A stretch of DNA of 64,000 bases from Bradyrhizobium ontarionense (lineage in GTDB: Bacteria > Pseudomonadota > Alphaproteobacteria > Rhizobiales > Xanthobacteraceae), in NCBI RefSeq assembly GCF_021088345.1, contig NZ_CP088156.1, positions 2,666,001 through 2,730,000 of the forward strand, in the 5' to 3' direction. Shown one piece after another: positions 1 through 9,074 of the stretch (position 1 is the stretch's first letter; every line of letters starts with the position of its first letter). The notes below the pieces were generated by a model that saw nothing but the letters and a program-made list of their open reading frames with translations, made no database searches and was not told the DNA's origin. A program made the position numbers and the translations under genes.

Positions 1-361
1 TGGCCGAAATGTCCGTGCCATGCGGCGTCACCCTGTGCTCGCCGACATAGAACGGGCCGAGCACGGTGGTCTCTGTCGCCCCTGCCCGATCCCGGTGATT
101 GACGGCGTCGACCAGCATCGAGACACCGAGCACGTCGGACAGGAGAATGAATTCCTGCCGGCTTGCGGTGCAGGTCTGACCGGTCCGGGTCAGAAAGTCG
201 ATCGCGGCCCCCCATTCCTCGAAGGTGAGGTTGGTCTTGCGGACGTAATCGTGCAGCGACTTCACCAGCTCCTGCAGCAGGAACCTGGCGCGCGCATCGG
301 GGGTCTGGTCGAAGCTTCCGATGACGGCGTCCGTGAGCTCGGCTTCGTTGAATTGCGTCAT
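1..361 (-). CDS. Intradiol ring-cleavage dioxygenase, N-terminal part (cut by window edge)
   Basis: The frame starts at the ATG at 361 (MTQFNEAELTDAVIGSF) and stays open to the left edge, so about 120 N-terminal residues are visible. The segment has the helical linker domain typical of catechol/hydroxyquinol 1,2-dioxygenases. It ends with the conserved turn TTVLGPFYVGEH, the family's start of the catalytic barrel (usually G-P-x-Y). These enzymes cleave an aromatic diol between the two hydroxyls using Fe(III). The iron ligands (two Tyr, two His) lie outside the window, so the substrate class cannot be assigned; hydroxyquinol-type is only a guess. The gene is divergent from the serine hydrolase that starts at 520. 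Confidence 0.75.
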   Translation of the reverse strand, partial: MTQFNEAELTDAVIGSFDQTPDARARFLLQELVKSLHDYVRKTNLTFEEWGAAIDFLTRTGQTCTASRQEFILLSDVLGVSMLVDAVNHRDRAGATETTVLGPFYVGEHRVTPHGTDISA

Positions 362-519
362 GGCGGTCCTCCCTCGGCGGAAATCTACACGAGCGCCGGT
401 GGCTGGGTAAGTGTCGCGATTGGAACCAAAAGCGAAATTCGGCTATGACCCGGAACGTCACGAACAATAGCGCGCGAACCAGACCGCAACTGACCCGCGC
501 CCCCCAAGGAGACGCCCCG

Positions 520-1788
520 ATGCTCGCCCCCGCCTCTGCTGAATCTGCCGGCATGTCGAAAGCCGCGCTCGACCGTATCGATGCCCATCTGCGACAGCGC
601 TATGTCGAGGCCGGACGGTTTCCCGGCACGCAGCTGACGATCTACCGCCGCGGCAAGATCGTGCATGCGAGCTCACTCGGCTATGCAGATGTCGAACGCA
701 AGGTGCCGGTCAGCGACGACACGATCTACCGCATCTATTCGATGACCAAGCCGATCACCACCGTGGCCTTCATGATGCTGGTCGAGGAAGGCAAGGTCAC
801 CCTCGACGAGCCGGTCGCGAAATACATTCCGGAGTGGAAGAACCTCGGCGTGTTCGTCGCCGGCACGGCACCCGCTTTCATGACCCGGCCGCCGACGCGG
901 CCGATGCTGATCGTCGACCTGCTGCGTCATACCTCCGGCCTCACCTACGGCTTCCAGCAACGATCCAATGTCGACGCCGCCTATCGCGACGCCAACATCG
1001 GCGCGGTCGAGAAGGCAGGCACGCTGTCGTCGATGATCGATGATCTCTCGCGGATTCCGCTGGAATTCTCGCCGGGCGAGGCCTGGAACTACTCCGTCTC
1101 CACCGACGTGATCGGGTACCTCATCGGCAAGATCGCAGACCAGCCGTTCGAGCAATTCCTCAAGGAACGCATTCTCGATCCGCTCGGCATGGAGGACACC
1201 GATTTCCATGTTCCGGCCGCCAAGGCGCACCGGCTGGCGGCCTGCTATTCGGTCGACGCAGGTGGCGGCGTGTCATTCCACGCCGCCGATCGCAGGGACG
1301 GCCTCACCCTGCAGGACGATCCGGCGACCAGCTCATTCCTGAGCCCGCCGGCGTTCATCTCCGGAGGCGGCGGACTGTGCTCGACATCCGCGGATTATCT
1401 GACGTTCTGCCGCGCCTTGATCAACGGCGGCGCGCTCGGCGGCGTCCGCCTGCTCGGGCCGAAGACGCTGAAGCTGATGACCAGCAATCACCTGCCCGGC
1501 GGCGTCGATCTCCCAACGCTGTCGCGCTCGATGTTCTCGGAAGCCGCCTATAACGGCATCGGCTTCGGCCTCGGCTTCGCGGTGACCATGGATCCGGCGA
1601 AGACGCTGATCCCCGGCAGCGCCGGGGAGTATGCCTGGGGCGGCGCGGCCTCGACCGCGTTCTGGATCGATCCGGCGGAGGAGCTGATCACGGTCTTCAT
1701 GACCCAGGTGCTGCCGTCGAGCGCCTACCCGGTCCGGCGCGAGCTGCGGACCATGGTCTATGCGGCGATCACCGAGAGCAACGTGTAG
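520..1788 (+). CDS. Beta-lactamase-related serine hydrolase (class C / EstB type)
   Basis: 422 residues from the ATG at 520, which follows an AAGGAG-like site at 506-511; a longer in-frame start at 445 has no such site. The active-site motif SxxK is visible as YSMTK about 78 residues in, followed by the class C-like tyrosine motif in WNYSVSTD and a GGGG-containing loop (ISGGGGLCST). This family includes esterases, D-aminopeptidases and penicillin-binding-protein-like hydrolases and is usually not a true beta-lactamase. No signal peptide is evident, so it is probably cytoplasmic. Being divergent from a ring-cleavage dioxygenase hints at an esterase role in aromatic catabolism, but this is inference. 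Confidence 0.8.
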   Translation: MLAPASAESAGMSKAALDRIDAHLRQRYVEAGRFPGTQLTIYRRGKIVHASSLGYADVERKVPVSDDTIYRIYSMTKPITTVAFMMLVEEGKVTLDEPVAKYIPEWKNLGVFVAGTAPAFMTRPPTRPMLIVDLLRHTSGLTYGFQQRSNVDAAYRDANIGAVEKAGTLSSMIDDLSRIPLEFSPGEAWNYSVSTDVIGYLIGKIADQPFEQFLKERILDPLGMEDTDFHVPAAKAHRLAACYSVDAGGGVSFHAADRRDGLTLQDDPATSSFLSPPAFISGGGGLCSTSADYLTFCRALINGGALGGVRLLGPKTLKLMTSNHLPGGVDLPTLSRSMFSEAAYNGIGFGLGFAVTMDPAKTLIPGSAGEYAWGGAASTAFWIDPAEELITVFMTQVLPSSAYPVRRELRTMVYAAITESNV

Positions 1789-2037
1789 CGGCGGGCTGTT
1801 GCTGCCAAGCCGAGCATGGAACCGGCCGCGCGCACAGGACTTCTTGGTGCCGACCGGCCGGCTTCTCTTATTCTAACGACCATGTGATCGGCTGGGGCGG
1901 CAGAGGCGTTGTGGAGGTGGGCGCTCCGGATTGATATCCTCTCGCCGCAGACCCTCCCCACGGCGCCAGCCAAACCTTCGTCCTGCCGCAGGCGGGCGTG
2001 GCCGGGCGACGAAGACCACCACCTCAACGGGGCATCA

Positions 2038-3552
2038 GTGCCGAAACTCTCCCTGCCGGTCCGGCTCGCTCTCCTGGTCGCAGGGACCACGTTGCCGCTC
2101 ATCCTGTTCGCGGGCGGGATCGTCTTCCACAACTACATCCAGGACCGCAGCGACGCGCGGCAGCGGGTGCTCGACACCGTGCGCGGCATTCGCCTCACGC
2201 TCGATGCCGAAATGCAGCGCATGACCGGCGGCGTCCAGGTCCTGGCGCTGACCGACGCGTTGACCACCGGCGACTTCGAGCGCTTCCGCCCCATTGCGAT
2301 GGGGTTCCTCGACCAATACGGCAAGAACGGTACGATCCTGGTCGCCGACCGCCAGGGACGCCAGCTGTTCTCGTCGTCCACGACCGATACGGCCCACCTT
2401 CCGCCGCGCAACAACCGCGAGATCACCGAGCGGGTTTTCGCGACGCGGCAGCCGCAATATTCCGACCTCTTCTATGGGGTGGTGAAGAAGGACCTCATCA
2501 TCACCGTCGAGATACCGGTCTTTCGCGACGGCGAGGTCATCTACGACATCGTCTTCAGCCCTCCCATCGAGATGTTCCAGACCATCCTCGAAAAACAGCG
2601 GCCGAGCGCTGACTGGACGCTGTCCCTGCTGGACCGCAAGGCCACCGTGTTCGCACGCGTGCCCAATCCTGCCGGGACGATCGGCAAGCAGGCCTCGCCC
2701 TCGGTCTACGATCGCATGATCCGGGAGCACGAGGCGCCGCTGTCGAGCCTGTCGCTCGAAGGCGTGGCGCTGCTGTCGAGCTTCACCCATTCCAGTCTGA
2801 CCGGTTGGATCATCGGCGCCGGCATCGCCGAGACCTCGCTGGTCGCGCCGCTGTGGCGCAACCTCGCCATCACCAGTCTGATCGGCGGCATCATGCTGGC
2901 GATCGGCCTCGCCTTTGCGGTGCGGATGGCCACGACGATCGCCCGCGCCGAGACGCTGCACGATCTTCTCATCGAGGAGCTCAACCACCGCGTCAAGAAC
3001 ACGCTGGCGATCCTGCAGGCCATCGCGGTGCAGACCTTCCGCAGCGCCAGCCGCCAAGAACGCGAAAAGTTCGAAGGCCGGCTCGGGGCGCTCGCCGAAG
3101 CGCATAATCTTCTCAGCAAGGAGAAATGGCAGGGCTCCGAGCTCGAAGACGTGATCGGGCGCGTGCTCAAGCCGTACCGGCTGAACAATCCCGAGCGCAT
3201 CAGGATCTCCGGCCCGAAGGTGGCGCTGTCGCCGCGGCTCGCCGTCGTGCTGTCGATGATCGTGCACGAGATCGCGACCAACGCGGCGAAGTACGGCGCG
3301 CTGTCCAACGACACCGGCGCCGTCGACCTGTCCTGGGAGTTGAGCGAGGCGGATGCTGCGAAGAAGCAGCCGGCGCAGCTCAGGCTGCTGTGGCAGGAGA
3401 CCGGCGGCCCGGTCGTATCAGCACCGATCCAGCGCGGCTTCGGCTCGCGCCTGATCGAGCGCAGCGCGCGCGATCAGCTTGGCGGCGAGGCCACGGTCGA
3501 TTTCCTGCCGCCGGGCGTGGTCTACACCATCACCTGCAAGCTCGAGGATTGA
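2038..3552 (+). CDS. Membrane-bound sensor histidine kinase, HWE family
   Basis: About 504 residues from a GTG at 2038, preceded by a GGGG stretch and followed at once by a first membrane segment (LALLVAGTTLPLILFAGG). A periplasmic sensing domain of about 240 residues follows, then a second membrane segment around residues 275-300. The phospho-acceptor box is EELNHRVKNTLA near residue 315. The N box HEIATNAAKYG and the downstream W-x-E of LSWEL are the marks of HWE/HisKA_2 kinases, which are frequent in alphaproteobacteria. No response regulator or stress-response partner is adjacent, so the signal and target are unknown. It converges on the CcdA-like gene with a 14-base gap. Confidence 0.85.
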   Translation: MPKLSLPVRLALLVAGTTLPLILFAGGIVFHNYIQDRSDARQRVLDTVRGIRLTLDAEMQRMTGGVQVLALTDALTTGDFERFRPIAMGFLDQYGKNGTILVADRQGRQLFSSSTTDTAHLPPRNNREITERVFATRQPQYSDLFYGVVKKDLIITVEIPVFRDGEVIYDIVFSPPIEMFQTILEKQRPSADWTLSLLDRKATVFARVPNPAGTIGKQASPSVYDRMIREHEAPLSSLSLEGVALLSSFTHSSLTGWIIGAGIAETSLVAPLWRNLAITSLIGGIMLAIGLAFAVRMATTIARAETLHDLLIEELNHRVKNTLAILQAIAVQTFRSASRQEREKFEGRLGALAEAHNLLSKEKWQGSELEDVIGRVLKPYRLNNPERIRISGPKVALSPRLAVVLSMIVHEIATNAAKYGALSNDTGAVDLSWELSEADAAKKQPAQLRLLWQETGGPVVSAPIQRGFGSRLIERSARDQLGGEATVDFLPPGVVYTITCKLED

Positions 3553-3566
3553 GGCGCCTCGGCGGC

Positions 3567-4301
3567 TCAGCCGAAGCTCTGCAGCGCCGGGAAGGTTTCG
3601 AGCAGCCAGATGCTGAAGGTCGAGACTGCGCCGGTGAGGAAGCCGATGCCGGTTGCGATCATCAGAACGCCCATGGCGCGCTCGACGTTCACGAGGTGGC
3701 CACGCAGCCGCATGAACAGCGCCGAGAACTGCTCGATCATGAAGGCGGCGATCAGGAACGGAATGCCGAGGCCGGCAGAGTAGACCGCGAGCAGCCCGGC
3801 GCCCTTGGCGACGGTTGCCTCCGCGGCGGCGATCGACAGGATCGCGGCCAGGATCGGGCCGATACAGGGGGTCCAGCCGAATGCGAAGGCGAGCCCCATG
3901 ATATAGGCGCCCCACAGGCCGACCGGCTTCGGGATCGGCAACCGTCCCTCGCGCATCAAGAACGTGATACGGGTCAGCCCGAGGAAGTGCAGGCCCATGA
4001 CGATGATCACGATGCCGGCGAGGATCGACAATTGCTCGGACCAGACGCGGATCCAGCCGCCGATCAACGAGGCGCTTGCGCCAAGCATGACGAACACGGT
4101 CGAGAAGCCGAGCACGAACAGCCCGGCCGAGATCATCACGGCGCGCCGCGAGACCGCCGGCGGTTCCTCGCTTTCGATGTGCTCGATCGTGGCGCCGGTC
4201 AGATAGACCAGATAGGGCGGAACCAGCGGCAGGACGCACGGCGATAGGAAACTGACCAGGCCCGCAATGAAAGCCGCCGGAATCGATACGTTCTGGATCA
4301 T
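3567..4301 (-). CDS. ccdA: CcdA/DsbD-type membrane thiol transporter
   Basis: 244 residues with six hydrophobic segments. The N-terminus VSFLSPCVLPLVPPYL and the half-repeat GWTPCIGPILAAIL carry the paired conserved cysteine-proline motifs of CcdA, which passes electrons from cytoplasmic thioredoxin to periplasmic thiol proteins needed for cytochrome c maturation. The length fits the family, which lacks the extra domains of DsbD. It stands alone, but the organism clearly makes many c-type cytochromes (FixO, FixP, SoxX and SoxA in this window). A 7-bp palindrome (4328-4343) lies just upstream of its start. Confidence 0.85.
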   Translation of the reverse strand: MIQNVSIPAAFIAGLVSFLSPCVLPLVPPYLVYLTGATIEHIESEEPPAVSRRAVMISAGLFVLGFSTVFVMLGASASLIGGWIRVWSEQLSILAGIVIIVMGLHFLGLTRITFLMREGRLPIPKPVGLWGAYIMGLAFAFGWTPCIGPILAAILSIAAAEATVAKGAGLLAVYSAGLGIPFLIAAFMIEQFSALFMRLRGHLVNVERAMGVLMIATGIGFLTGAVSTFSIWLLETFPALQSFG

Positions 4302-4615
4302 GCGAGTCCCGCGATACGCCCCTAGGACGGCGTCACGACGCCGGGGTACGACGCTTCATGCCGCCGATATGGGGAATACGCAACAGCAGCGCTGTCGTTG
4401 CAGGCCGCAGAGGGGTATCTGGCGCGCTTCCGGTGAAGCCCAGTGGGAATGCCACGTTGAGGATCACACCCTGTTGATCTTACTCGAAGGCGCAGTCCGG
4501 GCGTGATCGCTTCATTGTCCGGTAGCATCCGGCTTGGTCTCTGCCGAACCTCACGGCCCGATCACGACAGATCACGTATGCGCTATTCGCACACGCGTGC
4601 GAGGATCGAACCGTG
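4302..4615. other. Intergenic region upstream of ccdA
   Basis: No open frame here looks coding. The only structure I see is a hairpin or operator-like palindrome, CGGCGTC-ac-GACGCCG, at 4328-4343, about 27 bases before the ccdA start. Nothing else stands out. Confidence 0.4.
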
Positions 4616-4888
4616 CTACTTGACCAGCCGCAACAGCGGTTGCCGGCGCTGTCCCGGCTGCACCTTGGGATCACGGAGCTTGTCGGGATTGTCAGCCTGC
4701 ACCATCTCGTCGCAAAGCGCCTTGAGATCTTCTTCGCTGAGACGGTTCAGCTTCATGCGGAGGTCGAGAATGGCAACCGAGACCAAGTGCGCCGATTCGC
4801 GATTACCCGCCGCGGCAAGCGCCGCGCGGCACTGCTCCAGGGTCGCGAGTACTGCAAGCATCTGTTCGTCTGAATTAGCCACAGGCAT
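4616..4888 (-). CDS. Small conserved-looking hypothetical protein (90 aa)
   Basis: A 90-residue frame starting MPVANSDEQMLAVLATLEQC and ending LLRLVK. It is rich in Leu, Ala and charged residues and predicted mostly helical, with no membrane segment or recognisable motif. A shared-helix pattern (LEQCRAALAAAGNRESAHLVSVAILDLR is split here only by description) suggests a small soluble protein. Composition resembles neighbouring real genes, and no competing frame on the other strand looks better. I do not recognise the family and assign no function. Confidence 0.5.
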   Translation of the reverse strand: MPVANSDEQMLAVLATLEQCRAALAAAGNRESAHLVSVAILDLRMKLNRLSEEDLKALCDEMVQADNPDKLRDPKVQPGQRRQPLLRLVK

Positions 4889-5387
4889 CGTTCCGTTCTA
4901 GCGTTCGACGAAATGGAGCCGAGCAAGTCCCGACCCGCGATTGGCTTCCAAATGCGTCATGACGTTCCTCTCCGTGCGTTCCCCATGCGAAACCGACGTG
5001 CCTTTCCCTCACCGCAGTGATTGGCTCGACAATGGTCGGGCCGCCGACGTTCCAGCACAGCGCCGTGCACAGGCCGATGGCCCAAGGCCGGCATTTGAAG
5101 AGTCAACGCCACAAACCTTTCATCAAGATAGCATGACGTACGACCATCTTCGAATACCATTTCATTGCGGTCGAGGCAAAAACCGTCGATGCTCCCATGG
5201 ACTCGGGCGTAGCGAGTCCTGATGATGCGCGTAGTGTCTCCCCGCGGTTGTGCGGATGGTAAGACTATGCTGCAGGGGCTAGAAGACGGCAGACTCATCG
5301 AACGTCAATGTCTCAATCAATTCCATGGCGGTCATCCGCCATGTCCGTAGTTTATCGGTTTCACTCTAGCAGGCGGAGAAAGCTTGT
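4889..5387. other. Long intergenic region upstream of the LysR/XRE pair
   Basis: About 500 bases without a convincing gene. Open frames in it have poor codon patterns and no ribosome-binding sites. A perfect palindrome CATGGCGG-tcat-CCGCCATG lies at 5324-5343, 45 bases before the LysR start, and could be a regulator site. Base composition here is lower in GC than in the flanking genes. Confidence 0.4.
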
Positions 5388-6605
5388 ATGCGCGTTGCGG
5401 CGGAACGGGGCGTTCCTCAGAAGGAACGCCAGGAGACAGCCGAGACCCCTGCGACGCTGGCTCCGGCTGGACAGGGAGAGGCATTCGCTACGACCCAGGC
5501 AGGCATCCCTCCGAATGGCGATGCCAGCGATGGCGCGCCGGCAAGCAAACCCGCCGGGCGAGGGGCTCAAGGCCGGGCCGCACATGGCAAGACTGCCGCC
5601 AGCAAATCAGCGCTGGCGAGTCTCACCGACTGGGACGCGGCGCGGATCTTCCTCGAGGTCGTGCGTGCCGGCAGCTTCCGCTCCGCTGCAGAGCGGCTCA
5701 CGCTGTCGATCAATGCGGTACGACGGCGGATCGACGATTTCGAGCGGCAGATCGGCGCGACATTGTTCACCCGCGACGTTCACGGCGCGCGCCTCACCGA
5801 CGAAGGTGCGCTCGTCGTCTCGGCCGTCGAGCGGATGGAAACGGCCTCATTCGAACTGCTGCGCGCGGGTGATGGTCTCACCAGCGCCGCGTCGGGCGAG
5901 GTCCGCGTCGCCGTCACCGAAGGACTAGGCACCTTCTGGCTGGCGCCGCGGCTCGTCGAGTTTCAGCAGAGCTTCCCGAACGTGATGGTCGACCTCTACT
6001 GCGCGATGCGCTCGGCGGACGTGTCGCGCCACGAGGCCGACGTCGCGATCCACCTGTCCCGACCGGCGGCGCTCGACGTCAAGCTGGTGAGGCTCGGCCG
6101 CATGCACCTGATGTGCTTTGCGAGCGAGAAATATCTGGAAACGTATGGGATTCCGAAGACGATTGACGACCTCGTAAAACATCGCTTGGTTCTGCAGGTT
6201 GCGGATGAGGCGGCAGCCAACGCCGCCTTCGCCACCATCTTTCCCGGCTTTGAGCAGCGGGACCTGATCGCGATGACGACCAACGTCTCCAGTGCCAATT
6301 ACTGGGCCGTCGCCCATGGCGCCGGTATCGGCGTATTCCCAACCTACGCGAGTGCATTGGGCGGGAAGATCATACCCCTTGAGGTTGATCTGAAGTGGTC
6401 ATACGATATCTGGCTGTCTTACCATGCTACCACCGGCCGCATCCCTAGGGTGCGCCACATGATCGACTGGTTGGTGGAGGCCTTTAACCCTGGCAAATAC
6501 CCGTGGTTTAAAGACGAATTCATCCATCCACAGCAACTTAAAACAGTATATATGGGTGAACCCCTGACCCATCTGTTCGGGGGATTTCCGACGGAAGGAC
6601 GGTAA
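5388..6605 (+). CDS. LysR-family regulator with long N-terminal extension
   Basis: 405 residues. The start ATG at 5388 follows GGCGGAGAAAG, a good ribosome-binding site. Residues 1 to about 80 are a low-complexity Ala/Gly/Lys/Pro extension not normal for the family. The winged helix-turn-helix follows (WDAARIFLEVVRAGSFRSAA, then SINAVRRRIDDFERQIG), and then a LysR substrate-binding domain. Typical LysR proteins have about 300 residues, so the extra length is mostly the N-terminal arm. The distal third of the gene (about 6140-6600) is noticeably more AT-rich than its neighbours. It ends 7 bases before an XRE-type regulator and is probably cotranscribed with it. The effector is unknown. Confidence 0.85.
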   Translation: MRVAAERGVPQKERQETAETPATLAPAGQGEAFATTQAGIPPNGDASDGAPASKPAGRGAQGRAAHGKTAASKSALASLTDWDAARIFLEVVRAGSFRSAAERLTLSINAVRRRIDDFERQIGATLFTRDVHGARLTDEGALVVSAVERMETASFELLRAGDGLTSAASGEVRVAVTEGLGTFWLAPRLVEFQQSFPNVMVDLYCAMRSADVSRHEADVAIHLSRPAALDVKLVRLGRMHLMCFASEKYLETYGIPKTIDDLVKHRLVLQVADEAAANAAFATIFPGFEQRDLIAMTTNVSSANYWAVAHGAGIGVFPTYASALGGKIIPLEVDLKWSYDIWLSYHATTGRIPRVRHMIDWLVEAFNPGKYPWFKDEFIHPQQLKTVYMGEPLTHLFGGFPTEGR

Positions 6606-6612
6606 GACTAGA

Positions 6613-7008
6613 ATGAACAAATCAGCGGCTAAGAAGATGAAGCAGCGCAGCGCCGGCAAGCCCGACATTGAGCTCGGCAAACGCATTCGGTTGCGGCGGG
6701 TTGAGCAGAAGATCTCGCAGGCAGAGCTTGGCGACAAGCTCGGCGTGAGCTTCCAGCAGGTCCAGAAGTACGAGAAGGGCGTCAATCGCGTCGGCGCTGC
6801 ACGTCTGCAGCAGATCGCAACCGCGCTCGATGTGCCCGTCACGTTTTTCTACGACGGCGACAGCAAGGCCCGCGAGGTCGAAAGCCTTCTGTTCCTCGAC
6901 AGCGCCTTCAGCCTCCGGTTGCTGCGCGCCTACAGCAAGATCAAGGACCAGACCGTGCAACGTCAGCTGGTGTCCCTGATGGAATCGATCGCAGCGAACG
7001 AAGAATAG
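6613..7008 (+). CDS. XRE-family helix-turn-helix regulator
   Basis: 131 residues. The HTH_3 domain spans about residues 20-78: KRIRLRRVEQKISQAELGDK, then LGVSFQQVQKYEKGVNRVGA. A C-terminal helical tail of about 50 residues (FLDSAFSLRLLRAYSKIKDQ) is shared by many rhizobial homologues. The start lies 7 bases after the LysR stop, so the two regulators are likely one transcript. Such proteins bind DNA as dimers through a Cro/cI-like fold. No metabolic gene is directly attached and the target is unknown. Confidence 0.85.
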   Translation: MNKSAAKKMKQRSAGKPDIELGKRIRLRRVEQKISQAELGDKLGVSFQQVQKYEKGVNRVGAARLQQIATALDVPVTFFYDGDSKAREVESLLFLDSAFSLRLLRAYSKIKDQTVQRQLVSLMESIAANEE

Positions 7009-7449
7009 GAAAGGCCGTCTGATCGTTTCAGACGAGCCCGTGATGGACGTGGGCCATCTTCGCTCGAGGGCGCAACTTGGGGGCGCCAGGCGACCAGCCA
7101 GCTCGGGCGAGTTCACTGCTTCGGCGTGCAGGATCGATTGCTCGATTCGGCCGGCTGCCCCGGCCTTTCCCGTTCGCCCAGTGACAGCTGCGCGGCAAAG
7201 CATCTTGCTACCCCTGCCGTCATAGGAAGTGGCGGCATGCCGGCGTTGCTGCCGCGCGTGGCTCGATCGCCCGGACGTCGTTTGCCTCCGGCCGCGGATT
7301 TCCGCTCCCTCCCTGCCTGCGACGCTGCGATCGGCGGACCGGGTACGGCATCCTCCTTGACGCAAGTCGTAGCAGCCGATCATGCGTTGACGGCGCAGCG
7401 GTCGCGGTGAACCATACACGCCGCCCTGCCCTCCCGCCGACGGACTGCC
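7009..7449. other. Intergenic region of 441 bases
   Basis: No open frame here has convincing coding character. A short inverted repeat CGTCTGA-tcgtt-TCAGACG at 7016-7034, right after the XRE gene, could act as a weak terminator, but it has no T run. Nothing else is recognised before the enoyl-CoA hydratase start. Confidence 0.4.
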
Positions 7450-8268
7450 ATGCCCCCCATCTCTGATCCGACCACCGCCTTCGCCGAGGGCAAGATCCTC
7501 ATGACCATCGATGGGCGTGTCGGTATCGTCACCTTCAACAACCCCGACAAGCGCAATGCGATGTCGCTGGAGATGTGGGAGGGGCTCGGCCAGGCGCTGA
7601 CCGTCCTGCGCGACGACGCCGGGATCCGGGTTGTCGTGCTGACCGGCGCGGGCGACAAGGCCTTCGTGTCGGGCGCCGACATCAGCCAGTTCGAGCAGAG
7701 CCGTCACAACGCCGCGGCCTCGGAGGAATACGCCGAGAAGAGCGCCGCCCAGCGGGCGCTGCTCGCGACCTATCCCAAGCCGACGATCGCCTGCATCCGC
7801 GGCTTCTGCCTCGGTGGCGGCCTGCAGATCGCGATGCTCGCCGACATGCGCTTCGCAGCCCAGGACAGCCAGTTCGGCATCCCCGCGGCGAAGCTCGGCA
7901 TCGCCTATGGCCATGACGGCCTGCGCAACCTGGTGTCGCTGGTCGGACCGTCGCAGGCGCGGCTGCTGCTCTACACGGGATCGCGGATCGACGCCCCCGA
8001 GGCGCAGCGCATCGGCCTGATCGACCGGATGATGACCACCGAGGAATTGCTGCCAGCGACGCTCGACACCGCCCGCACGATTGCCGGCAATGCCCCGCTG
8101 GCAGTCCAGGCCGCGAAGATCACGATCGCCGAGGTCCTGAAGGACGAAAGCCGGCGCGACATGGCGGCGATCAAGCGGATCGGGGACGCCTGCATGGACT
8201 CGGAGGATTTCCGCGAGGGCCGCCGCGCCTTCATGGAGAAGCGCAAGCCGGCGTTCAAGGGACGCTGA
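7450..8268 (+). CDS. Enoyl-CoA hydratase/isomerase family protein
   Basis: 272 residues with the crotonase fold signatures: NPDKRNAMSLEMWEGL near the N-terminus, and the two oxyanion-hole segments KAFVSGADISQF and GFCLGGGLQIAMLADMRFAA. A C-terminal dimer helix ends FMEKRKPAFKGR. Such enzymes hydrate, isomerise or cleave acyl-CoA thioesters. The catalytic acid positions vary within the superfamily, so the exact reaction cannot be named. It precedes the TetR gene by about 110 bases on the same strand, but no CoA ligase or dehydrogenase is adjacent. Confidence 0.85.
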   Translation: MPPISDPTTAFAEGKILMTIDGRVGIVTFNNPDKRNAMSLEMWEGLGQALTVLRDDAGIRVVVLTGAGDKAFVSGADISQFEQSRHNAAASEEYAEKSAAQRALLATYPKPTIACIRGFCLGGGLQIAMLADMRFAAQDSQFGIPAAKLGIAYGHDGLRNLVSLVGPSQARLLLYTGSRIDAPEAQRIGLIDRMMTTEELLPATLDTARTIAGNAPLAVQAAKITIAEVLKDESRRDMAAIKRIGDACMDSEDFREGRRAFMEKRKPAFKGR

Positions 8269-8362
8269 GTCGGTCGCCACCTCCGACAGCCGCGGCGAAA
8301 ACGAGCGCATCATTTTGCGGCGCGCATGCCCGCAATATCGTCTTGCCGCCGTGCGGACGCCG

Positions 8363-8380
8363 ATGTCAGACTTATGACAT
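8363..8380. promoter_or_regulatory. Palindromic operator candidate overlapping the TetR start
   Basis: Perfect 6-bp arms ATGTCA and TGACAT separated by six bases. The right arm overlaps the first two bases of the ATG at 8379. Such a site directly over a regulator's start suggests autorepression. The binding protein is inferred, not shown. Confidence 0.45.
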
Positions 8381-9056
8381 GAGTGCAGTTCAACGACAGG
8401 TGACCAATCTTCGCGACGAATATGCCGCCATGACACGGCAGCGCATCGTCGCGGCGTTCGTCGAGACCCTGGAGGACGAGACCGCCGACGATACGTCGAT
8501 GGCCGCCGTGGCGAGGCGCGCGGGCATCGCCGAGCGGACCATCTATCGTCATTTCAAGAGCCGCGCCGAGCTGATGGACGCCGCCGGCGAATGGATCGAA
8601 GACAATGTCTTCGGCTACATCCCCTTCAGCGCGCCGGACGAGCTGCCCGCGATTTTTCGCGAGCTGTGCCGGCGCTACGACCGCCACCCGCGGCTCGCCC
8701 GCGCGCTGGCGCTGACCCGCGCCGGGCGGTCCCTGCGCGCGCAATTCCGCCGTCGCCTGATCCAGCAGCATCGCAAGGCCATGGCGCCGCTCGTCCGCAA
8801 TCTGCCGCCGAAGCAGGCGCGGCAGGCCGAAGCGCTTGCCGCCTATCTCAACAATACGTTGGCCTGGAATACGCTGCGCGAGGATTTCGGCCTGTCGAGC
8901 AGCGACATTGCCGATGCGATCGAATGGGCGACGACGACGCTTCTCAAAGACGTGCGCCGGCGCGATGCGGCGGCCGCCCGGCAGGCCGCCCCCGCCGGTG
9001 CGTCAGCGCGCAAGCGCAGGACCGCCACGTCGAAGGCCGCCAAGCCACAGGCCTGA
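8379..9056 (+). CDS. TetR-family transcriptional regulator
   Basis: 225 residues. The N-terminal helix-turn-helix covers about residues 30-75 (TSMAAVARRAGIAERTIYRH). A helical ligand domain follows, and the tail is Ala/Lys/Arg-rich (ASARKRRTATSKAAKPQA). The ATG at 8379 is preferred over one at 8343 because the longer form adds non-conserved residues across a palindrome. It lies 18 bases upstream of the adenine deaminase-like gene on the same strand, so it may regulate that purine-salvage pair and be cotranscribed with it. The ligand is unknown. Confidence 0.85.
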   Translation: MSAVQRQVTNLRDEYAAMTRQRIVAAFVETLEDETADDTSMAAVARRAGIAERTIYRHFKSRAELMDAAGEWIEDNVFGYIPFSAPDELPAIFRELCRRYDRHPRLARALALTRAGRSLRAQFRRRLIQQHRKAMAPLVRNLPPKQARQAEALAAYLNNTLAWNTLREDFGLSSSDIADAIEWATTTLLKDVRRRDAAAARQAAPAGASARKRRTATSKAAKPQA

Positions 9057-9074
9057 TCAAGCAGGACAATCAGC

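Noticed and set aside
4889..5387. Small frames in the 500-base gap as genes
   Set aside because: Codon pattern, absence of ribosome-binding sites and unusual residue composition argue against coding.
6622..8436. A 604-residue minus-strand open frame
   Set aside because: It is antisense to the XRE and enoyl-CoA hydratase genes, which have clear family motifs; high-GC DNA produces such shadows. The same reasoning removed long antisense frames over the kinase, fixI, the chemoreceptor and the debranching-type enzyme.
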